Shown here piece by piece: positions 56,705-64,000 of a stretch of DNA of 64,000 nt. Position 1 is the stretch's first letter, and the number at the start of each line of letters is the position of its first letter. A program made the position numbers and the translations under genes. This DNA is from Rhynchopus euleeides (Eukaryota > Euglenozoa > Diplonemea > Diplonemida > Diplonemidae), in NCBI GenBank assembly GCA_963210315.1, contig OY723308.1, positions 186,001 through 250,000 of the forward strand, in the 5' to 3' direction. The notes beneath the pieces are model-generated. The model made no database searches. It worked only from the letters and a program-made list of their open reading frames with translations, and was not told where the DNA came from.

Positions 56705-58987
56705 GTTTGCTATGTTGGATTAGCGGATCCGCATCGTACAGAACGTCTACGAAAGACGACGCACGAGAACTGATACGCTATCCAAGTCATTTACTAAGTC
56801 ACACCACACGGGCGCGATCTGCTCCTTTCTTTTGTTAAAATAGGGAAAGGCACGTGAACACTGAAGGTCGGAGGCTCCACCGAATGAAGCTCGGAGGGTG
56901 ATACCTCGGCCGCGCGTTGAAAATAGCGCGGGACCTTCCACTTACTGGGAAGGAAGTCTGATGAACGCCTGATCTGGCGGGGGGGGTCAAAAGGGAAAGC
57001 CCGGGCTCGGAAACGTTTCTGCCGATGGATCTTCGACAGACGAACCTTGTGGGGAATGGGGTCAATCGCGCAAGGGGGAAGTAACCACCTCCATGCCTTG
57101 ACTTTAGCTGTAGTGAGTGGCCTGCTTGGCGCATCAAACAGGAAGCCGGTAGCCACTGCTGGAGGTTTCGAGTCAGATTGCCCAACGGCCTTTGTTTTCG
57201 AAACAGGGGCGCCCAGGGGGCGGGGTGAGAGGAACGAGGGGCAATGAGTACCCTTGCAGAGGGGTAGGGGAAGTAAGCCTGGGAAAGGCCGGACGTCCAA
57301 GGCGCTAACCGTTGCGCAAGTTGCAGGCGTTTTTCCCGGTGGCGGGATGTCGGGCGCGCCAAGGGCATCCGCCTCTCTCTTTGCGGCAGATGGGACATGA
57401 GGGGGCAGGAAGGTGAATCCAGGTTCAGACTGCGACGACTGGGCAGTGCGCTTTGATGAAAGCACCTTTGTTGATTTGCCGAGCCCGCCGGCTGTCTGTG
57501 TACCCGGGTCAGTGACAAGACGAAAGGGAGGTGGGGTGTTCTCCGGCAAAGGGGGAGGGGATGCCACGTTGGGGAAAGGTCTAAGCGACGAGATATCAGG
57601 ACAAGGGCCACTCAAGGAGCTGACTACGGTGCAGGTAGCTTGTCTTTTATTGAAAGGCGCGGCATCAGCCACGTCCCGCACGTCAGCCAGCCTCTTAAGC
57701 AAGCTAGGAAGAGGCAGGGAAGAGAGAGAAGGGGCTGGCGGTAGCTCGAGGTCGCAGCATGCCACAACCTCGTCCACACCAGGAGAAGACACATCCGAAC
57801 AGGGGGGTTCCACCCTCTCTGGCACTGGGCCACTCTCATAAACATAACTGGCGGCGCTCTCAGTGGCAACCTGTCCCAGTGCGGTCTCACATCCCTCAGA
57901 TGGGGGTCCATCATCATCATCGTCGGCGGCCGCCGAGGGCGCGTCGGCGGCTTCGTCGCGCTCGCTGAGGCCGGCATCCCCGTCTCCGCCCCCAGCGGCA
58001 GGGGGACTGTCCCCATCCGCGTCGTTGTCGTCGCAGGAGTCCACCTCCTCGTCACCGCCGTTCGAGGGGCCACCCGCGGAGTGCCCATCGCCGCTGCCGT
58101 CATCATCAGCAGAGCACATCTCGCTGTCCTCGTCAGTGGGGGGTTCGTGGTGGCCCGCCTCGCAGCAGGTTTCCGCCTTGGCGCATGCACCACACCTCGT
58201 CATCTTGTGCTTCTTGCAGCACCGTACAGACAGGCCGTCGTCATGCGAGTGGTGCGCGCGACAGCACGCTTCCAGATGCGTCTGGTAGTTGCGCTCCTGG
58301 CCTTCGCAGAGGTCGCACCTAGGTTTTGAGTGCGCGTTGCAGACCCGCGTCTTGTCGTGTATGGCCAGGTGATCAGGTACAAGCACTGGAGAGGCGCTAC
58401 GGGTCGGTCCAGGCCCGGGGGTTTCCCACGCTGCGGCACGCCCTGCTCTGTTAATCCCGGTGTAGTCTGGGTATACGTCACTACCCCAGGTCAGGTCGCC
58501 CTTCTGGACCCGCGCGGCACGTTTGGCGCTGTTCTCAATGGCGGTGATCGTCTCAGCGCCACCGGCAAAGATGGGTCTGGGGACGACGCCGCCCCATACT
58601 TCCCCTGCGCCGACGGAGGAGAGGCACCCCACTCGGTCCTGCCGCTCGGCAGGCCACGGCTTACCGAGTTGTGTGCGTTGGCAGAGTTGCATCATGTGCT
58701 TCATCAACGTCCATAGGACACGTCCACGCTCCCTGAGTGGCGGGAGGGGGAGGTCGCTGGTCCCTTCCGTCGTCCGGGGGAGCTGCATGCCTGTGTACAC
58801 CTCGAAGTCGAGAGCGAGCTCAATGTTCGACACTACGCCCCTATCCGTCCAGCGCAGGGCCTTCAGCCAACCAGTGAAGGCACGCAGGAGCGCAATGTCA
58901 GCCTTCTTCCAGATCCGTTCGCCCGGAGGTACATCGGGGATGCGGGAGAAGTCAAAGTCATGAGGTTCCGCAGGCAGCGAGAGGGCG
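56705..58987 (-). mobile_element. LINE family A, 5'-truncated copy (2.28 kb)
   Basis: Near-identical to 28976-31258 at a constant offset of 27,729 bp. Only isolated substitutions are visible (for example TQTAGG versus TQTTGG in the protein). Both sides are decamer tracts: ACACAAAAAATCG left, ACAAAAAATCGC right. The frame runs from 58987 to PCGVT* at 56794 and contains only the region after the zinc knuckle. Confidence 0.9.
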
Positions 58988-59107
58988 ACAAAAAATCGCA
59001 AAAAATCGCGACCGCCTTTTGTGATTTTTTGCGATTTTTTGTGGTCCGTTTGTGATTTTTTGCGATTTTTTTTGACCCCAAAAACTTTCGACTGGCCCGA
59101 CAGCCCC
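58988..59107. repeat. Decamer core and right boundary inverted repeat
   Basis: Decamer core as at 41349-41464, then GACC, an A-run and CGACTGGCCCGACAGCCCC, the complement of the left boundary at 24335-24356. Confidence 0.8.
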
Positions 59108-60559
59108 ATTGTGGTACATTTTTCCGGAACACGACTAAACTGCTCAGAAGTGCTCAAACGTGCCCAAAACCGGGCGGAATTGTGTTTCTGGGGTCCCAGG
59201 GGTCATATTTGCCTCTGTCGGGTATGTTGTCCTCCTCAGCAAACCCACTTCAGGACCGACGCCCTCGCTGGAGTGACGTCACTTCAGTCCCGCCGACTTA
59301 CAAAACCGATTTTCACTTTTACATTTTACATTTTGTCAAGATCTTGGTCAAGACTTGAATTTTGCATTTTACATTTTGTCAAGATCTTGATGCACTTTTA
59401 CATTTTACATTTACAAAAAGACAAGAAGAAGAAGATTTTAATTTCGGACATGACGTTACAAGTCTTGAAGATCTTTTTATAATGGTGTTTGACGAATCAA
59501 AAGAAAAAGGAGGCAGCTCCCATGGAAGGGTGGGGTGGGGTGGGGGGGGCGTCCCGCTCGGCCAAGTATATACTTCTTCAGTTCTGGTTTCGTTTCTGTT
59601 TTCTTTCCGGACCCGATCTGTTTTCATTTCGTTTCATGGCAATCCCACGCAGAGACATTGGGTGACAGACACAGCCCTCTCACACCCGGGTGTGGGCAGG
59701 TGCTGCTGGCAGCTCCAGGGCAAAATGACAGGCAGTTGCAAGAAGACCCCCAAGCCCGACAGCGCCCACACACCCAGCTCTCTGTGGTGACGAGCGTACA
59801 TAGGTAGGGTTTCTGCCACACCCAGCCAATCATTGAGAGGGGAGGGGGCCTTGTAACCTGGGCAGGGCATATGCGATCTGCATGCCTCCCCAAGGGGCAG
59901 AACCAAGCAGGTTGGCCACGAGGTAAGGTACAGAGAACAGACACATCCCCATGACACAGTTGTCCAGACGTTCTGGGCACAGGCAGATTACGTCAGGGTT
60001 AGAGAACCCATTTTGACTGCAAAAGTGACACGGTTTTTTTGACACACAGCGAGCACGGAGCGAAGACACAGTTGCGGGAGGGGGAGCAACCACATAGCAA
60101 CAGCGTTTCGTTTTACAGTACACACCGCTGCCAAATCTCTGCGAGGGGGGGCGGGGGTGCTGTCCCCCAACAGTGATCCGGTGTCTGTTTGTGCGCTGGT
60201 TCGTTACCTGTGGGGTACATGGGTGAACACATGCGCTGCCAACAGTCTTCTTTGCGAGAGACCAGGAGCCTGGTTAGCGCAAAAAAGGTGGTGCGGAGGA
60301 AAAAAAATTCGCCGACGCTGCTCCTCGGAAGTTGGCTGGAAACAGAACTTAACGGGAGGGGTGAAGCCCGCCAGCGTGCCCCTCGCCCCTCCCGCCCGCA
60401 CCACCCACCGCCCGGGCCGAACGACCGGCATCGCAGAGTGCTGGATGAGGGTTAGACGGGTGAGTGTATGGATCATCGACACACGGCAGACACATGGCAA
60501 AAGAGAATATGCAGGCGTGCCTCCTGAAGGCCCAGGGCTGCGGAGGCTTGCCTGCCGCA
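59108..60559. other. Intergenic region with AT-rich repeat at 59315-59480
   Basis: The AT-rich part repeats TTTACATTTTACATTTTGTCAAGATCTTG words shared with 21930-22070. The remainder shows only short conflicting frames; no gene, RNA or regulatory site can be supported. Confidence 0.55.
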
Positions 60560-61309
60560 TCACCGCAGGCTGTCTCTGTTGCTGCGCAGGCTGCGCCGGC
60601 TGAGGCTCCGTGGGCGGACATCCACGTTCTTCAGCGCCTCCTCCAGCATGGCAGTCGCAGCGTCGAGCTTCTCCTGTTGATCAGCCACAGTGCGGACCGA
60701 AGACGAGATGAGGGACACCTTGAAGGGAACCGTGTCGATCGATGCGAGGCGCACCGTCGCGTGTATGCCCATCTGTGGTGGTGGTGTGAGATGTCTTGAA
60801 GTATTCAGAAGTTAGGAAAACAAAACAAAACTCACACACTACTTCGCGCAGCCCACAGCCCACCAGATACCCCCCCCCCCCACGGTGCACAACCTTAATA
60901 CAACTTGCCCCGGGGCTGGCCTCGACGGACATACCATCTTTTCAGCGCTCTGCACGGCTGCGTCTGTTGCTGTGAGCTGGTTTGCCCGTTGTGCAACCTG
61001 CTTGACAGCCTTCCTGATAGTGTCGTCATGTTTGGTGCCCTTCAGTAAGCTCCGTGAAGTCAGCACCGCCTGGCGTGTGAAGTGCTGCGCTGTGTGGTCA
61101 AGCTCTGCGACGAAGGAGGGCCACTTCGCACAGTTCTCGTCAAACAGCCGTTTCCGCTTCTCCTGCAGCTCCGCTTCACGCCGCTGCAGGCTTCGCCGCC
61201 TCTGCTCTGAAGCTGCCGACGACACATCGTCCTGTGCGGGAAGGCCGCTCTCGTGTGGGGCCAGCAGCACTGCCTCTGCAGTACCGGTGTCCACGTCAAC
61301 CCCGGACAT
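60560..61309 (-). CDS. Small coiled-coil protein of unknown function, two exons
   Basis: Exon 1 61309-60935 starts MSGVDVDTGT; exon 2 is 60772-60560. The intron (60934-60773) has donor GTATGT and acceptor CACCACAG, phase 0, giving 195 aa. Exon 1 has a charged helix (SEQRRRSLQRREAELQEKRK) followed by a second helix (FVAELDHTAQHFTRQAVLTS ... VKQVAQRANQL) ending SAEKM. Exon 2 continues MGIHATVRLASIDTVPFKVS, then a heptad segment (VADQQEKLDAATAMLEEALK) and an Arg/Ser-rich tail. Size and helical make-up resemble small coiled-coil complex subunits, but I recognise no family. The start is the first Met of the frame. It lies about 600 bp downstream of the Cys-rich gene pair, same strand. Confidence 0.65.
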
Positions 61310-61902
61310 GGTGGCGCAAAGCCGACCGGCTCCCTGCAGAGGGGGTTACGTGAGGGAAGGCAGACGCAGGGTGGGAGCGCCTCAGGTCAGGCGTGTTCGG
61401 TGGTGGAGTGGTGAGACAAAGGAGCAAGGAGTGCAGGGTGGGGGGAGGCAACGTGCGAATCAACGTCCGTGACGACATGTCAGTACACAGGGGCAGTACG
61501 GCCCAGCGACAGCAACAGCAACTCCGCAGACAGCGGAGACAGCAAAGGTATGACAGAAGGGTGTCATCTGGGCATGGATCGGTTGTGAATCAGCAGAAGA
61601 GCGCAGGCAGGCTGCAGCTGGAGGGCGGGAACGGAAGGGACACGGCTGTTTGGTTGCTTGCACCGTGAGTGCAGCAGCAAAGCACCGTGAGTTCCGTCCC
61701 CGTCTCCAGAGCAGAGACAATGCAAAGGGGCCAGCACCAGCACACAGACATCACGCTTTATGCATCTGCGCATAAGCGCGGGGCCTGTGGCTGGCGTGCT
61801 GGCCTTGTCTTGTTGCCAGGAAACAAATGTCAAGGGTCAGAGCAGGAAAGATGGCGTGCAAACCGACAAGTATCGGACGGGAAGGAATGCAGTGCAAGAT
61901 AT
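61310..61902. repeat. Intergenic segment duplicated at 62858-63388
   Basis: From about 61445 onward this matches 62858 onward. The stretch 61557-61862 looks identical, base for base, to 63016-63323. It forms the 3' flank of each Cys-rich gene. No gene is seen in it. Confidence 0.8.
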
Positions 61903-62661
61903 TTACGGAACAGCGCCGAACGGGCCGTCGCTCAGGGGGCGGGTGTCCAGCCCGAGCCAGGGGCACTCGGGGCACATGGGTGCCGGACCCTGCCCGCCCT
62001 TGCAGTCCGTCGCACGGCACTCCGAGTTGACTGCGTCCCACTTGCACTTCCCTGTGGAGGTCGGGCACGCACCAGGCGTCGTGTGCTGCGCGCAGTCCAC
62101 ACCACCCGCGTCGATCCCGAACGCGATGAACTCCGCCTTCTCCGCCCCCGGGACGGTGATGATGGTCGACTCCCCACGTGCCAGCTGCCGGCGGAACGCA
62201 CCCATGGGGTGCTCGAAGCTGGCCCCAGGCGCACCCGTGACAAACCGCGGGGCGCACTGGTTGCGCTTCCACCCAGGTGTGACGGAGAGCAGCCCCGGGA
62301 TCCCGCCCTGGTACTTCGTCACGCAGCTGTGGGAGCACGTGTAGAAGAAGACCCACGCGTCGCACACCTCCACGGCCGATGTGTCGGGGCACGTGAACTT
62401 CACGTCCACCCCCACGGGCAGCTGCCACTGCGGGATCGTGAGCGGCAGCAGCTCCAGGAACGCCGGTGGGTTGCGCAGCTGCGAACCCATCAGGTCGGGC
62501 CACGCCTCAACCCCGTGCGCCATCAGCGCCAGGTTGATGCTCCCCACCGGCCCCACCACCACGGAGTGCGCCCCGAGTGCCGGAGGGTGCTCGGAAGTAA
62601 CATCGATCACCCCCCTGGCCACAGTGAGTGACGCCACAGCCGCAAGAAACACGGTTGCCAT
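61903..62661 (-). CDS. Secreted cysteine-rich protein, tandem copy 1
   Basis: 252 aa from MATVFLAAVASLTVARG, a short hydrophobic signal peptide; an in-frame Met 35 codons upstream would bury it, so I prefer this start. The mature part has about a dozen Cys, including CPDTSAVEVCDAWVFFYTC, CSHSC and CAQHTTPGACPTSTGKCKWD followed by SECRATDC. The last has the C-(x)-C-x4-GKCKWD-x-C layout common in small extracellular disulphide modules. No transmembrane segment, GPI signal or enzyme motif is seen. Likely extracellular or in the secretory pathway; function unknown. An identical predicted C-terminal 203 residues is encoded by the next gene. Confidence 0.75.
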   Translation of the reverse strand: MATVFLAAVASLTVARGVIDVTSEHPPALGAHSVVVGPVGSINLALMAHGVEAWPDLMGSQLRNPPAFLELLPLTIPQWQLPVGVDVKFTCPDTSAVEVCDAWVFFYTCSHSCVTKYQGGIPGLLSVTPGWKRNQCAPRFVTGAPGASFEHPMGAFRRQLARGESTIITVPGAEKAEFIAFGIDAGGVDCAQHTTPGACPTSTGKCKWDAVNSECRATDCKGGQGPAPMCPECPWLGLDTRPLSDGPFGAVP

Positions 62662-62857
62662 CTTTCCTGTCTGTTGTCTGCTGTCTGGTGTAAAAGTGTA
62701 GCAGCGAATGCCTGTTGGTTGGGTGTTGCTGTGTGTCTGTGAATCATCCCCCACCACAATCAGCACTAAACGTCTCGAAGACGATCATCCGCATGTGCGC
62801 AGAGTCATGACAGATAAGACTTGATCCGATGCAATGCTGCAAGAAGTGTGGGGTGGG
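62662..62857. other. 5' flank of the copy 1 gene
   Basis: About 200 bp upstream of the signal-peptide start. The corresponding flank of the second copy lies beyond the window. No promoter motif can be named. Confidence 0.4.
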
Positions 62858-63388
62858 TGGGGCAACCTGCGAATCAACGTCCGTGACGACATGTCCGCAC
62901 ACAGGGGCAGTGCGGCCCATCTGCAATCAGTTTGCGCAGTGGGACACACACGCACACCCGGCACAGCGACAGCAACGGCAACTCCGCAGACAGCGGAGAC
63001 AGCAAAGACATGCCAGAAGGGTGTCATCTGGGCATGGATCGGTTGTGAATCAGCAGAAGAGCGCAGGCAGGCTGCAGCTGGAGGGCGGGAACGGAAGGGA
63101 CACGGCTGTTTGGTTGCTTGCACCGTGAGTGCAGCAGCAAAGCACCGTGAGTTCCGTCCCCGTCTCCAGAGCAGAGACAATGCAAAGGGGCCAGCACCAG
63201 CACACAGACATCACGCTTTATGCATCTGCGCATAAGCGCGGGGCCTGTGGCTGGCGTGCTGGCCTTGTCTTGTTGCCAGGAAACAAATGTCAAGGGTCAG
63301 AGCAGGAAAGATGGCGTGCAAACCGAAAAGGTGTCAGACGGTGCTGCACAACGGAGCCTTGGTAGTGCAGTGCAAGCAATACAGTCAT
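62858..63388. repeat. Second copy of the duplicated 3' flank
   Basis: Matches 61445-61902 with a ~47-bp insertion near 62925-62970 and a changed ~50-bp stretch just before the stop codon (63325-63388). Confidence 0.8.
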
Positions 63389-64000
63389 TTACGGAACAGC
63401 GCCGAACGGGCCGTCGCTCAGGGGGCGGGTGTCCAGCCCGAGCCAGGGGCACTCGGGGCACATGGGTGCCGGACCCTGCCCGCCCTTGCAGTCCGTCGCA
63501 CGGCACTCCGAGTTGACTGCGTCCCACTTGCACTTCCCCGTCGAGGTCGGGCACGCACCAGGCGTCGTGTGCTGCGCGCAGTCCACACCACCCGCGTCGA
63601 TCCCGAACGCGATGAACTCCGCCTTCTCCGCCCCCGGGACGGTGATGATGGTCGACTCCCCACGTGCCAGCTGCCTGCGGAACGCACCCATCGGGTGCTC
63701 GAAGCTGGCCCCAGGTGCACCCGTCACGAACCGCGGGGCGCACTGGTTGCGCTTCCACCCAGGTGTGACGGAGAGCAGCCCCGGGATCCCGCCCTGGTAC
63801 TTCGTCACGCAGCTGTGGGAGCACGTGTAGAAGAAGACCCACGCGTCGCACACCTCCACGGCCGATGTGTCGGGGCACGTGAACTTCACGTCCACCCCCA
63901 CGGGCAGCTGCCACTGCGGGATCGTGAGCGGCAGCAGCTCCAGGAACGCCGGTGGGTTGCGCAGCTGCGAACCCATCAGGTCGGGCCACGCCTCAACCCC
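63389..64000 (-). CDS. Secreted cysteine-rich protein, tandem copy 2 (5' part beyond window)
   Basis: The frame is open to the right edge; the visible 203 codons (from GVEAWPDLMGSQL to the stop) encode the same residues as copy 1. Seven nucleotide differences are visible between the copies (in the GKCK, RRQ, HPMG and FVTGAPG regions) and all are silent. The signal peptide and start are not in view. It is the tandem duplicate of the preceding gene. Confidence 0.8.
   Translation of the reverse strand, partial: GVEAWPDLMGSQLRNPPAFLELLPLTIPQWQLPVGVDVKFTCPDTSAVEVCDAWVFFYTCSHSCVTKYQGGIPGLLSVTPGWKRNQCAPRFVTGAPGASFEHPMGAFRRQLARGESTIITVPGAEKAEFIAFGIDAGGVDCAQHTTPGACPTSTGKCKWDAVNSECRATDCKGGQGPAPMCPECPWLGLDTRPLSDGPFGAVP

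Larger units (their letters stand above)
24335..59107. mobile_element. 34.8-kb composite block bounded by inverted repeats
   Basis: The left end (24335) reads GGGGCTGTCGGGCCAGTC-GAAA, a short T-run, GGTC, then an (A)nTCAC decamer tract. The right end (to 59107) is the reverse complement of the same order: decamer tract, GACC, A-run, TTTC, then GACTGGCCCGACAGCCCC. The first 22 bases of the two arms are identical and homology continues through the decamers. Everything between is LINEs, satellite, TIR elements and mosaic fragments. No clean target duplication flanks the block (GCTTTGTGT left, ATTGTGGTA right). It may be one transposon swollen by nested insertions, or two solo copies in opposite orientation. 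Confidence 0.6.

Noticed and set aside
1-64000. tRNA, rRNA or other structured RNA genes
   Set aside because: I saw no convincing cloverleaf or rRNA signature by eye; a covariance-model scan would be needed to exclude short ones.

Overview
This is nuclear DNA of a protist-type eukaryote. Host genes are few and widely spaced. Some are intronless and others carry GT-AG introns (donors GTATGn or GTGTGT, acceptors CAG). The recognisable genes are two HOOK-family coiled-coil proteins and a protein with a TSNAXIP1-like N-terminus, which point to a flagellated, microtubule-rich cell. GC-rich exons, G/C homopolymers and heavy non-LTR retrotransposon load would suit a chromerid or related alveolate such as Chromera. 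That is inference; no rRNA or other taxonomic marker is present.

Layout. 1-6361 is gene-poor, low-complexity and repeat-bearing. 6362-8927 (minus) is a five-exon HOOK gene (679 aa deduced). 8928-14022 holds dispersed repeats and a TIR element. 14023-15964 (minus) is a second, two-exon HOOK-like gene with a 100-bp MITE just upstream. 16354-24334 holds two copies of a 9-bp-TSD DNA transposon family, a fold-back TIR element and the TSNAXIP1-like gene (18641-21898, minus).

24335-59107 is a 34.8-kb block bounded by inverted repeats and packed with mobile elements. Inside it: (i) a 4.57-kb TIR element whose right half is a nearly seven-copy array of a homogeneous 389-bp satellite, inserted with a 3-bp duplication into the 3' tail of a LINE; (ii) that LINE (family A), nearly full length, with ORF1 and ORF2 in one frame separated by a single TGA and a 2A-like peptide at the ORF2 start; (iii) a 7,594-bp macro-repeat in 2.6 tandem copies, each a mosaic of a 5'-truncated LINE of a second family (B), small family A 3' ends and other fragments; (iv) another truncated family A copy. 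Almost every block is joined to the next by an A-rich decamer, (AAAAAATCRC)n, which also forms the inner part of the boundary inverted repeats.

59108-64000 returns to host sequence: a small two-exon coiled-coil gene (60560-61309, minus) and a tandem pair of genes for a secreted cysteine-rich protein (61903-62661 and 63389 to beyond the window, both minus). All identified host genes lie on the minus strand. The two HOOK genes and the TSNAXIP1-like gene could share microtubule or flagellar roles, but nothing here proves co-regulation.
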